NCBI GenBank assembly: GCA_027488905.1
Contig: JAIYAT010000034.1
Coordinates: 62,001 to 126,000 of the forward strand
Direction: 5' to 3'
From: Bacteroidota bacterium
GTDB taxonomy: Bacteria; Bacteroidota; Bacteroidia; UKL13-3
Length of the DNA: 64,000 nucleotides
Shown: positions 19,218 through 27,661 of the stretch, piece after piece
Layout of the letters: each line of letters opens with the position of its first letter
How positions within the stretch are numbered: position 1 is the stretch's first letter
Position numbers and translations under genes: made by a program
The notes under the pieces: generated by a model
Database searches by the model: none
What the model was told of the DNA's origin: nothing
What the model saw: only the letters and a program-made list of their open reading frames with translations

Positions 19218-22200
19218 ATGATGTTTAGAAAACCATTATCCATTTTACTATTACTGGTAGCCCTAATAAGTGGCGCTACTCAAGGCCTTTCGCAAGGAAT
19301 AAACACACTATTTGGTCAAAATAGAATTCAATATGGCCGTTTTGAATGGAGCTTTCTAAGAACAGAAAACTATGACGCATTTTTTTACTCCGGTGGCAGA
19401 GAATTAGCAAATTATAGCATTCGATATGCCGAAGAAACTATGCCTGAATTAGAAAAAATCTTAGACCACAGGTTAAATGGCAGAATTGAAATCATTTGTT
19501 ACAATACTTTAGGAGATTACAAGCAAAGTAATTTTGGCCTAGAGGAGATTTCTTTGAATACAGGTGGATTCACCAATGTGGTTAATAATCGTGTTTTGGT
19601 GTATTTTAATGGCGACCATGCCGACTTGGCTCGACAAATAAAAGAAGGTCTTGCTTTGGTGCTGTTAAATGAAATGTTGTATGGTGGAAATATTCAAGAA
19701 AGACTGCAAACAGCAGCATTCTTAAATTTGCCTGAGTGGTATATTCATGGATTAACCTCTTACCTTTCTAGGCCATGGGATGCCGATTTAAATAATCGGA
19801 TGAAAGACATTCTGGAACAAGGTAAAAAGGCTAGGTTTAACCGTTTGAACCAAAAAGATGCAGCATTTGCAGGCCATGCTTTCTGGAAATTTATGGTAGA
19901 AAAGTATGATAAAGAATCGATAGCCAACCTTGTTTATATAACCAAGCTAACAAGAAACTATGAATCAGCTATTGAATATATTACAAGTAAATCCTACAAA
20001 GAGATTACTGAAGAATATTTAACCCATTACCAAGAATTGTTTAAGAAAGAATCTGATTTATTAAACGATTTTCCTACTTCTGAATTTAAAATTAAAAAAA
20101 GGATTGCTCCTTACCTTCAGCCACAAATGAAGGTTAGTCCAAAAGGAAATATGCTTGCCTATACCACTAATAAAAATGGCAAATACAAAGTGTTTTTACT
20201 CAATACACAAACAGGTAAAACAAAGAAAATATTTAAAGGTGGCATCAAGTATTACCAGCTTAACGTAGACTATTCCTTTCCGCTTATTGCATGGCAGGCA
20301 GGAGGAGATAAAATGGCTTATGTGTACGAAAAAAGGGGTGTGGTTTACATGCGCATGGTAGATTTAGTAAACAAGAAAAAAGAAACAATTAAGTTTTTAA
20401 AGTTCGACAAAATAACAGGAATTGATTTTAGCGAGAATGGCCGAACCTTGGTTTTAGCAGCTATAAGAAAAGGGCAAAGTGATATTTATACCTATGATAT
20501 TCAAACAAGGAAAGAAAGGCAAATCACTTCAGACTTTTACGATGATCAATATCCAAGGTTTGTTGATTTCTCTACAAAAATTGTATTCAGCTCCAACAGA
20601 AGCAGAGATTCCTTAGGAGTAGGAATTAGCAATAGTCTAGAAGAAGGAAATAACTTTGATATTTTCATGTACGACCTTGAAACAAATAACAGAAAACTTA
20701 AAAGGTTAACCAGAACACCCTATATCAATGAAATTCAACCTATCGATTATAACAAAGATTACTTTGCTTATCTAACAGAATACAATGGCATTTATAATAG
20801 ATATGCTGCAAGAATCGAAGAAGTTTACGACTATACCGAGCTTCAAATTTTTTATAAAGATTCGGTTCAAAAAGAGCCCGACACATTAGTTTATGAAAAC
20901 GAACCTTCTTGGCAAGGAAGCCAATTTGAGTTTGAAGGAAAACAAATCAACCTTACCATTGGCTTGGAAAGAATTGATACAATTGTTCATTTTAAAGATA
21001 TCGTATATACCTATCCACTTACAAACTACAAAAAGAACATTCTAGCACACGATGTTTCTATTCAGACCAAGCAAGTTTTTGACTTGATTTTAGACAAAGG
21101 CAAATATACTATTCGTTATGCTGGCATAGAAAAGGATGTAGTTAAAACATCTGAGTCAATTGAAACCTACCCAACCATGTTTAGGCTAAAAACAGGTTAT
21201 ACAACAGAGCAATTTGTTAAAGGACCGGTTGTATTTAAGGAGAATAGAATAAGAGCTTCTCAGCAAAATTCAGAAGAGAATGTTAAAATAGCCAATGATA
21301 CCAATGCGTATTTTTTTGTAAGCGAATTTACAGAACCAAACTACAAACGACCTGCATTTACCATCCTTAAAAAATCTGAGTTAGAATTAGGGTCAAAGAA
21401 AATTCCGAAAATAAATGCCCCGAGGTTTTATGATGTAACCTTTTTCCCTGATAAAATTTTAGCCCAATTTATTGACAATAGTATCATCAACACCTACTAT
21501 CAACCTATTACACCAGCAGCTGGACAAATGTTTAATCCTGGCTTGAATGGCATGTTTAAGCTTGGAATGATAGACTTATTCGAAGATTATAGAATCAACG
21601 GAGGTTTAAGATTAGCCTATGATTTGAGTGGCTTTGATTATTTTGCAAGTGTAGAAACTCGCAAGAAAAAACTCGACCATAAGCTAACTTTTTATAGACA
21701 AAGCAGAAGCGGAGGCGTACCAGAAGTTAGAAGTTTTAAAAATCTTTCCCATGAGCTACGATATTCAGTAAGAATTCCTTTTAATCAGGTGAGCAGCTTT
21801 AGAATAGAAACCTTTTATCGTCAGGATAGAGATATTACACGCTCAACGGATGTTCCTACTTTGGATTCATCAGATAAATACACCAATTGGTCTGGTGGAA
21901 AAGCAGAATTTGTATTTGATAACACCATACCAAAAGGACTCAATTTATGGCATGGTACTCGTTTTAAAGTATTCTATGAAAAATTTGTAAACCTAAACAA
22001 TACAGATTTGCAGATAAACGTATTAGGTATAGACTTTAGGCATTATCAAAAAATACATCGCCAAATCATATTTGCAGGTAGACTTTCTGCAAACACCTCA
22101 TTTGGGCCAGGTAGGGTAGTTTATTATTTAGGTGCTGTAGAAAATTGGATTTCACCTAGTTTCAACAACGAAATTGCAACTGCAAACGATAGAAATTATA

Positions 22201-22619
22201 TATTTCAAGCTTTGGCTTGCAACCTGCGTGGGTTCGACCAAAACATTAGAAACGGCAATAATTATGTTTTGGCAAATGCAGAAGTAAGGATACCAATATT
22301 TAGGTACGCTTTGAACCGACCCCTTCGAAGTGAATTTTTAAATAATTTTCAAATTGTTCCCTTCTTCGATATTGGTACCGCTTGGGTAGGTTCAAACCCA
22401 TATAGTGATGAAAACACCTTTAACCAAAAGATTTATGAGCAAGGTCCAGTAAAAGCGAAGGTAATCAATGTGCGGGACCCAATAGTTGCCGGCTCTGGTG
22501 CGGGCTTACGTTCAAAACTATTTGGCTATTTTGTAAGGTTTGATGCTGCATGGGGAATCCAAGATTTTGAAATAGCAGATAAACCTATTTATTATTTATC
22601 ATTAGGTTTGGATTTTTAA
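19218..22619 (+). CDS. Giant envelope protein: pseudo-peptidase, PD40/TolB propeller and beta-barrel-like end
   Basis: A 1133-residue secreted protein (signal peptide to about residue 25, GLSQG). About residues 40-280 resemble a peptidase-MA/gluzincin domain. The metal site is lost: the helix where HExxH is expected reads IKEGLALVLL (141-150), and the later WLxEG motif reads LPEWYIHGL (171-179). About 300-600 are WD40-like/PD40 repeats (VSPKGNMLAYTT, SENGRTLVLAA). The C-terminal third (about 770-1133) is rich in aromatic beta strands, has a surface-antigen look, and ends with the outer-membrane-type YYLSLGLDF. It is likely an outer-membrane protein; function unknown. Its stop overlaps the next start by one base. 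Confidence 0.8.
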   Translation: MMFRKPLSILLLLVALISGATQGLSQGINTLFGQNRIQYGRFEWSFLRTENYDAFFYSGGRELANYSIRYAEETMPELEKILDHRLNGRIEIICYNTLGDYKQSNFGLEEISLNTGGFTNVVNNRVLVYFNGDHADLARQIKEGLALVLLNEMLYGGNIQERLQTAAFLNLPEWYIHGLTSYLSRPWDADLNNRMKDILEQGKKARFNRLNQKDAAFAGHAFWKFMVEKYDKESIANLVYITKLTRNYESAIEYITSKSYKEITEEYLTHYQELFKKESDLLNDFPTSEFKIKKRIAPYLQPQMKVSPKGNMLAYTTNKNGKYKVFLLNTQTGKTKKIFKGGIKYYQLNVDYSFPLIAWQAGGDKMAYVYEKRGVVYMRMVDLVNKKKETIKFLKFDKITGIDFSENGRTLVLAAIRKGQSDIYTYDIQTRKERQITSDFYDDQYPRFVDFSTKIVFSSNRSRDSLGVGISNSLEEGNNFDIFMYDLETNNRKLKRLTRTPYINEIQPIDYNKDYFAYLTEYNGIYNRYAARIEEVYDYTELQIFYKDSVQKEPDTLVYENEPSWQGSQFEFEGKQINLTIGLERIDTIVHFKDIVYTYPLTNYKKNILAHDVSIQTKQVFDLILDKGKYTIRYAGIEKDVVKTSESIETYPTMFRLKTGYTTEQFVKGPVVFKENRIRASQQNSEENVKIANDTNAYFFVSEFTEPNYKRPAFTILKKSELELGSKKIPKINAPRFYDVTFFPDKILAQFIDNSIINTYYQPITPAAGQMFNPGLNGMFKLGMIDLFEDYRINGGLRLAYDLSGFDYFASVETRKKKLDHKLTFYRQSRSGGVPEVRSFKNLSHELRYSVRIPFNQVSSFRIETFYRQDRDITRSTDVPTLDSSDKYTNWSGGKAEFVFDNTIPKGLNLWHGTRFKVFYEKFVNLNNTDLQINVLGIDFRHYQKIHRQIIFAGRLSANTSFGPGRVVYYLGAVENWISPSFNNEIATANDRNYIFQALACNLRGFDQNIRNGNNYVLANAEVRIPIFRYALNRPLRSEFLNNFQIVPFFDIGTAWVGSNPYSDENTFNQKIYEQGPVKAKVINVRDPIVAGSGAGLRSKLFGYFVRFDAAWGIQDFEIADKPIYYLSLGLDF

Positions 22620-22951
22620 TGCAATCTGACTTTTTTAAAGATGTATTTGAAGTGGTTAGGCTCATTCCGAGTGGAAAGGTTAGCACTTATGGAGCAATTG
22701 CAAAGTATTTGGGGGCAGCCAAAAGTTCAAGAATGGTTGGATATGCCATGAATGCTTCGCATGGAGAAATGCCAATTGTACCTGCCCATAGGGTGGTAAA
22801 TAGATTTGGTATGCTGTCTGGTAAAAGTCATTTTGCTCATCCTAACCAAATGCAGGAACTACTAGCGCAAGAAGGAGTTCAAGTAATTGAAGATATTGTT
22901 GTTAATTTTACCAAACATTTCTGGGATCCTAATTTAGAACTAAACTTATAA
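22619..22951 (+). CDS. atl: Alkyltransferase-like protein (ATL), MGMT family without the catalytic Cys
   Basis: A 110-residue protein with the MGMT DNA-binding domain: VVRLIPSGKVSTYGAIAKYLG, with the arginine finger in SSRMVGYAMN. The active-site motif PCHRV reads PAHRVV (Ala at residue 56), so it cannot accept alkyl groups. ATL proteins bind O6-alkylguanine and hand it to nucleotide excision repair. The gene is coupled to the preceding large gene through TAATG and is followed after 3 bases by the AhpD-like gene. Confidence 0.9.
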   Translation: MQSDFFKDVFEVVRLIPSGKVSTYGAIAKYLGAAKSSRMVGYAMNASHGEMPIVPAHRVVNRFGMLSGKSHFAHPNQMQELLAQEGVQVIEDIVVNFTKHFWDPNLELNL

Positions 22952-22954
22952 GCA

Positions 22955-23308
22955 ATGGAAAATACAAATCAAGTAGAGGCATTCAATACCTATAGAGAGA
23001 AAATGAATGAAAAAATACTAGGTGCTGATAACCTAGTTTTAAAGCGCTTGTTTAACCTAGATACAAATACTTATGAAGATGGCGCATTGCCATCTGTAAC
23101 AAAAGAAATGTTGGGACTTGTGGCTAGCATGGTTTTGCGCTGCGATGATTGCATTAAGTATCATTTAGGAAAATGTTATGAACTTGGGGTTAGCAGTAAC
23201 CAAATGTTTGAAATTTTTGCCGTAGCAAATATTGTAGGCGGCACAATCGTAATTCCACACACTAGAAGGGCTGTAGAGTACTGGGAATCCTTACAAAACG
23301 ACCATTAG
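22955..23308 (+). CDS. Carboxymuconolactone decarboxylase/AhpD-like protein
   Basis: A 117-residue all-helical protein with the AhpD-type redox site CDDC (Cys63, Cys66) and nearby His70 in LRCDDCIKYHLGKC. Such proteins act as small thiol peroxidase partners or as decarboxylase-fold enzymes. The intact CxxC-xxx-H suggests alkylhydroperoxidase-type activity. It is probably co-transcribed with the ATL gene (3-base gap), a pairing that suggests protection against reactive chemicals. Confidence 0.88.
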   Translation: MENTNQVEAFNTYREKMNEKILGADNLVLKRLFNLDTNTYEDGALPSVTKEMLGLVASMVLRCDDCIKYHLGKCYELGVSSNQMFEIFAVANIVGGTIVIPHTRRAVEYWESLQNDH

Positions 23309-23370
23309 TATATTTATTGTAGTCAATATCCTACCAATTACTATTTTAGTGGCTGAGTTGTAAGAGAGAA

Positions 23371-25836
23371 ATGATGAGGAAATTAGTTAAATTATTATTT
23401 ATTTGGCTTGTATTATTTCGGTTTGAACCAAGTTTGGCTCAGCCCGAAAATGAAAAAGACAGCTTAGAAAGTCTGTTACCCTTTGCCAATGATTTACAAA
23501 GGGCGGATATTTTAAATGGATTAGCAATCTATTTAAAAAGCACAGACACCACCAAAGCTAGAAATTATGTTGCCCAAGCCCTTGCCATTTCTAACCAATT
23601 AAATTATTGTAAGGGCCAAGCAAATGCCTACATTGTTTTAGGTATTTTAGAAAAGAATCATAATAAACTTGAAGATGCCAAGACAAATTATTTAAAGGGA
23701 TTATCAATTGCATTGAAATGTAAAGAACCTTATGCAGTTTCATTTGCCTATCATAGTCTTGGTAACTTAGCATTTATAAACCAAGATTTAACTAAAGCCA
23801 TGCGTTATTATCTTGGCTCTGTAAAGATTTCTGAGCAGTTAAAAGATTACGCAAGAGCTGCACGAACATATAACAATATTGGTTCTTTGTATTTAGATTT
23901 AGAAGAAGCAGATAAGGCAGAGCTTTACCTTTTGCGTTCCTTAGATTTGTATAAAGGAGGACCAAGTGAGTTAATCATTGCCGAAATCTCAAATAATTTG
24001 GCAAATATTTATCATTCTAAAAAGCAATATCTAAAGGCATTGTATTATTATAAAACTGCCTTGGAGGTTTTTAGGGTTAAAAGCAATGTTACAGACATAT
24101 CAACGGCCTTAAATAATATTGGAAGTGTTTATTTAGTCTCCAAACAGCCAAAATTAGCAATTCCCTATTTAATTGAATCGTATCAATTAGACCAAAAATC
24201 TGGTAGTAATAAGGAACTAATGTTAGTGTTAGACAACTTAGGTTCCGCATACTTGAATTTAGAAAACTTCGATTCAGCCTACTTTTATATTGATTTAGGT
24301 TTAAAAGCAGCCAATAAAAACCCGAATAGCATAGAAGCTGGAGGAATCTACCTCATTGCATCACAATATTATAAAGCCATAGGTGATGAAGAGAAAGAAG
24401 CCTACTATCTAAACTTAGCAGAAAAAAATGATTCCAACTTTAATAATAGAGGAGATAAAAAGGAAATAGGAAAGTTAATTTCAGAATATGAAAATCAAAG
24501 ACGAAAAACTGAATTAAAACTTTTACAAAAAGAAAATGAAATTAAGGATTTAAAATTAAGAGAACAAGCGCTTGGGATTGAAAAAAGGAATATACTTTTG
24601 ATTGCAGCCTTTTGTGTTTTGTTTTTTCTGATACTTCTAAGTGGCTTGTTGATTTATACAGTTACAATTAACAAGAAAAGTAAGCTGTTTGAGATGAGTT
24701 ACAAAGCAAAAAGCAGCATGTTACAGCAAATAAATCATGAGATTAGAACGCCCCTTAATGGTATAATTGGGATGAGCCAATTGGCAATAGAAAGTAAAAC
24801 ATTTAACGAGTTAAAAGACTATTTAATGCACATTAAGTTTTCTAGTGATGAGTTAATGTTTGTTCTTAATAATTTAATAACCTACCTCCAATTAGAAAGA
24901 AAAGAAGTTGTAACCACAATTACTCCATGTAATATTCATACTTCACTTGAAGCTGTTTTCAAAACTTACCAATCAAAATGCAGTCAAAAAGGTTTGTTGT
25001 TCAATCAAATGGTTTATCCAGGAGTTCCAAAAGTAATCTTAACCGATGAACAAAAGCTGAACAACATCCTACATAATTTACTTAATAACGCAGTAAATCA
25101 CACTGAAAGTGGCGTTGTAAAAATTGAAGTAAAAGATAGTGCTACAAGGTTAAAGGGAGAACAGAAATTTGTTACCCTCCAATTTTCTATTATTGATGAA
25201 GGTCCGGGATTAAGTGAAAGGGAGATTAAAGATATTTTCAAAAAACAACCTGAAGTTAGCAATAAAACTGGTTTTGGAATTGGGTTAAGAAACGTTAAAC
25301 AATTGGTTGAACACTTAAATGGGCACTTGGAAGTTATAAGTGAAAAAGGAAGAGGAAGCAGTTTTATTTTTGAATTAGAGGTGGAAATTGGAGAAAACCA
25401 ACCAGTTGACCAAATTGTCAATCCAGCCGACATATTAAACTATGACCCAAGTAAATATTTGATTCTTATAGTTGAAGACAATAAATTAAACCAACATTTA
25501 CTCATAAAAATCTTAGAAAAGACAGGTTATAACTATCAGGTTGCAGAAAATGGATTAGAGGCTTTAAATAAAATTCAAGAAAAATCATTTGATTTGGTAT
25601 TAATGGATATCAGAATGCCAGAAATGGATGGCATTGAGGCAACCCACCATTTAAGAACAGATGATACCTTTGCAATGGATAAAAATATTCCAATTGTTGC
25701 AGTTACAGCCCACGATGATGCAGAGGAAAGAAAAAAATGTTTTGATGTAGGAATGAATGATTATTTGACTAAACCTGTAAATAAAGAATTGCTTTTAGAC
25801 AAAATAAAGGAACATATTCTTAAAAGAAGTACCTGA
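23371..25836 (+). CDS. Hybrid histidine kinase with periplasmic TPR domain
   Basis: An 821-residue protein: signal peptide (to about residue 23), about seven TPR repeats (about 40-350), a coiled coil, and a membrane helix (about 408-431). The HisKA domain has phosphoacceptor His456 in NHEIRTPLNG. The HATPase domain has DEGPGLSE and GIGLRNVK. A C-terminal receiver domain has LMDIRMPEMDG and Lys in LTKPVN. TPR sensors of this type are common in Bacteroidota. The ligand is unknown. No dedicated response regulator is adjacent, so phosphotransfer may end in its own receiver or a distant output protein. Confidence 0.93.
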   Translation: MMRKLVKLLFIWLVLFRFEPSLAQPENEKDSLESLLPFANDLQRADILNGLAIYLKSTDTTKARNYVAQALAISNQLNYCKGQANAYIVLGILEKNHNKLEDAKTNYLKGLSIALKCKEPYAVSFAYHSLGNLAFINQDLTKAMRYYLGSVKISEQLKDYARAARTYNNIGSLYLDLEEADKAELYLLRSLDLYKGGPSELIIAEISNNLANIYHSKKQYLKALYYYKTALEVFRVKSNVTDISTALNNIGSVYLVSKQPKLAIPYLIESYQLDQKSGSNKELMLVLDNLGSAYLNLENFDSAYFYIDLGLKAANKNPNSIEAGGIYLIASQYYKAIGDEEKEAYYLNLAEKNDSNFNNRGDKKEIGKLISEYENQRRKTELKLLQKENEIKDLKLREQALGIEKRNILLIAAFCVLFFLILLSGLLIYTVTINKKSKLFEMSYKAKSSMLQQINHEIRTPLNGIIGMSQLAIESKTFNELKDYLMHIKFSSDELMFVLNNLITYLQLERKEVVTTITPCNIHTSLEAVFKTYQSKCSQKGLLFNQMVYPGVPKVILTDEQKLNNILHNLLNNAVNHTESGVVKIEVKDSATRLKGEQKFVTLQFSIIDEGPGLSEREIKDIFKKQPEVSNKTGFGIGLRNVKQLVEHLNGHLEVISEKGRGSSFIFELEVEIGENQPVDQIVNPADILNYDPSKYLILIVEDNKLNQHLLIKILEKTGYNYQVAENGLEALNKIQEKSFDLVLMDIRMPEMDGIEATHHLRTDDTFAMDKNIPIVAVTAHDDAEERKKCFDVGMNDYLTKPVNKELLLDKIKEHILKRST

Positions 25837-25849
25837 AATTATCCTAGGT

Positions 25850-25882
25850 TTTGAATAAATTCAGAAAAATACATCATATTTG
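25850..25882 (+). promoter_or_regulatory. Promoter candidate for sucD
   Basis: TTTG (25850-25853) and CATATTTG (25875-25882) are 21 bases apart. This is one mismatch from the -33/-7 Bacteroidota consensus and would give a leader of about 18-20 bases to the sucD start. Confidence 0.45.
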
Positions 25883-25906
25883 CCACGCCCAAAATAAATA
25901 AGAAAC

Positions 25907-26788
25907 ATGGCAGTATTAGTAGATAAAAATTCAAAAGTAATTGTGCAAGGCTTCACAGGAAGTGAAGGTTCTTTTCATGCACAACAAATGATTGAGTACG
26001 GCACAAATGTAGTAGGCGGAGTAACACCTGGCAAAGGTGGACAGTCTCACTTAGAAAAACCTGTATTTAACACAGTTAAAGATGCGGTTGACCAAACTGG
26101 TGCAAACGTTTCAATCATTTTTGTGCCACCTGCATTTGCAGCTGATGCAATTATGGAAGCTGCTGATGGCGGAATTAAAGTAATTGTTTGTATCACAGAA
26201 GGTATTCCAGTTGCTGATATGATTCCTGTTAAAGAATATATCAAATCTAGGAATTGTACTTTAATCGGACCAAATTGCCCAGGCGTTATTACTCCAGGCC
26301 AAGCAAAAGTTGGAATCATGCCAGGTTTTGTTTTTAAAACTGGAAAAATTGGAATCGTTTCTAAATCAGGTACCCTTACATACGAAGCTGCAGACCAAGT
26401 TGTTAAAGCTGGTTTGGGCATTTCTACTGCAATTGGTATTGGTGGAGATCCTATTATCGGAACACCTACTAAAGATGCTGTTGAGTTATTAATGAATGAC
26501 CCAGAAACTGATGCAATCATCATGATTGGAGAAATTGGTGGTAGCTACGAAGCTGATGCAGCTCGTTGGATCAAAGCAAATGGAAATAAAAAGCCAGTTG
26601 TAGGTTTTATCGCAGGCCAAACTGCTCCTGCAGGACGTAGAATGGGACATGCAGGTGCTATCATTGGCGGAAAAGACGATACTGCAGAAGCAAAAATGGC
26701 AATTATGCGCGAGTGCGGTTTGCATGTTGTTGAATCACCTGCCGAAATCGGCTCTGCTATGCTAAACGCCCTTGCAGCCAAAGCATAA
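25907..26788 (+). CDS. sucD: Succinate-CoA ligase (ADP-forming), alpha subunit
   Basis: A 293-residue TCA-cycle enzyme subunit that carries the phosphohistidine and binds CoA. The CoA-binding domain begins [20 protein letters not shown]. The middle part has [20 protein letters not shown]. The phosphorylated His lies in [13 protein letters not shown] near residue 246. Codon usage is cleaner than the neighbours, as expected for a highly expressed gene. The beta subunit gene sucC is not adjacent, which is common in this phylum. Confidence 0.97.
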   Translation: MAVLVDKNSKVIVQGFTGSEGSFHAQQMIEYGTNVVGGVTPGKGGQSHLEKPVFNTVKDAVDQTGANVSIIFVPPAFAADAIMEAADGGIKVIVCITEGIPVADMIPVKEYIKSRNCTLIGPNCPGVITPGQAKVGIMPGFVFKTGKIGIVSKSGTLTYEAADQVVKAGLGISTAIGIGGDPIIGTPTKDAVELLMNDPETDAIIMIGEIGGSYEADAARWIKANGNKKPVVGFIAGQTAPAGRRMGHAGAIIGGKDDTAEAKMAIMRECGLHVVESPAEIGSAMLNALAAKA

Positions 26789-26795
26789 TATTTTA

Positions 26796-26841
26796 CGTGT
26801 TTCATATTTAGAAAAATTCTAAATTGCGTACCTCAAACACG
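26796..26841. repeat. Nested inverted repeats between sucD and the oxygenase gene
   Basis: An outer pair CGTGTTT (26796-26802) / AAACACG (26835-26841) encloses a perfect inner hairpin TTTAGAA-AAA-TTCTAAA (26807-26823). There is no T-run, so it may be a weak terminator of sucD, an operator, or an RNA structure. Confidence 0.5.
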
Positions 26842-26846
26842 CAAAG

Positions 26847-27641
26847 ATGAACCACTTATTAAATTTAAATCTTTTTGACGAGGCTTCACTTACTCAAATG
26901 AGTAAAGAATTTAATGAAGCCAAACCATATAAACATCTTATTATAGACAACATCCTCCTCCCTGAAATAGCGGAGGAGGTTTTTGTTTCCTTTCCAAAGG
27001 AGGAAGTTTTCAATAAACGCTACAAAGGCGTGAATGAATTTAAAGCTGAAGGCTCAAACTTTGAGGACTTTCCTGAACTATTTTCCAAAATAAGAGAAGC
27101 TTTTCATACCAAAGAATGGTGTGAAATCATGAGCAAAATAACTGGAATTCCCGCTCTTTTTAGCGTACCTGACGCCTTAGGAGGTGGATTGCACCAAGGA
27201 GGAAACGGTAGCTTTCTCGACATTCATATAGATTTTAATATCCATGCAGATAGAGGAATTCATCGTAGGGTAAACTTATTGGTATTCTTTAATAAAGATT
27301 GGAAAGAGGCTTATGGCGGCCATACTGAACTTTGGAATGCAGACATGACTAACCTCGACAAAAAAGTATTCCCATCCTTTAACCGCTGTTTGATTTTTGA
27401 AACCAATGAAATCAGTTACCATGGTTATGCTGCCATAAAAGTTCCTGAAGGAGTAACTAGAAAAAGCTTTTATGCCTATTATTATACTGCATTAAGGGAA
27501 GATGCCGCTAAATACCATGATACCGTATTTAAAGCTCGCCCAACAGATAGTCCACTCAAAAAAGCGATGACACCCCTCAAAGAAGGTGCAAAAAACTTTA
27601 TTAAAAGGCAATTGCGGAATTTAGGAATTACTTTTAAATAG
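26847..27641 (+). CDS. 2-oxoglutarate/Fe(II)-dependent oxygenase family protein
   Basis: A 264-residue protein with the double-stranded beta-helix facial triad: His127 and Asp129 in FLDIHIDFNIHAD and the distal His192 in SYHGY. Arg of the oxoglutarate salt bridge is likely in GVTRKSF. It resembles prolyl-4-hydroxylase-like enzymes that act on proteins, sugars or small molecules. It opens the surface-glycan type cluster, followed after 20 bases by a polytopic membrane protein. Hydroxylation of a glycan or lipid precursor is possible but unproven. Confidence 0.8.
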   Translation: MNHLLNLNLFDEASLTQMSKEFNEAKPYKHLIIDNILLPEIAEEVFVSFPKEEVFNKRYKGVNEFKAEGSNFEDFPELFSKIREAFHTKEWCEIMSKITGIPALFSVPDALGGGLHQGGNGSFLDIHIDFNIHADRGIHRRVNLLVFFNKDWKEAYGGHTELWNADMTNLDKKVFPSFNRCLIFETNEISYHGYAAIKVPEGVTRKSFYAYYYTALREDAAKYHDTVFKARPTDSPLKKAMTPLKEGAKNFIKRQLRNLGITFK

Positions 27642-27661
27642 AATTTATTTAGCTTTCCTTC

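Noticed and set aside
18458-19243. Long N-terminal extension of the metallo-hydrolase
   Set aside because: The extra 43 residues are atypical for the family and overlap the opposite-strand gene; the start at 19114 fits better.
26047-26805. Long minus-strand open frames opposite sucD
   Set aside because: SucD is unambiguous; antisense frames are shadows of its biased codon use.
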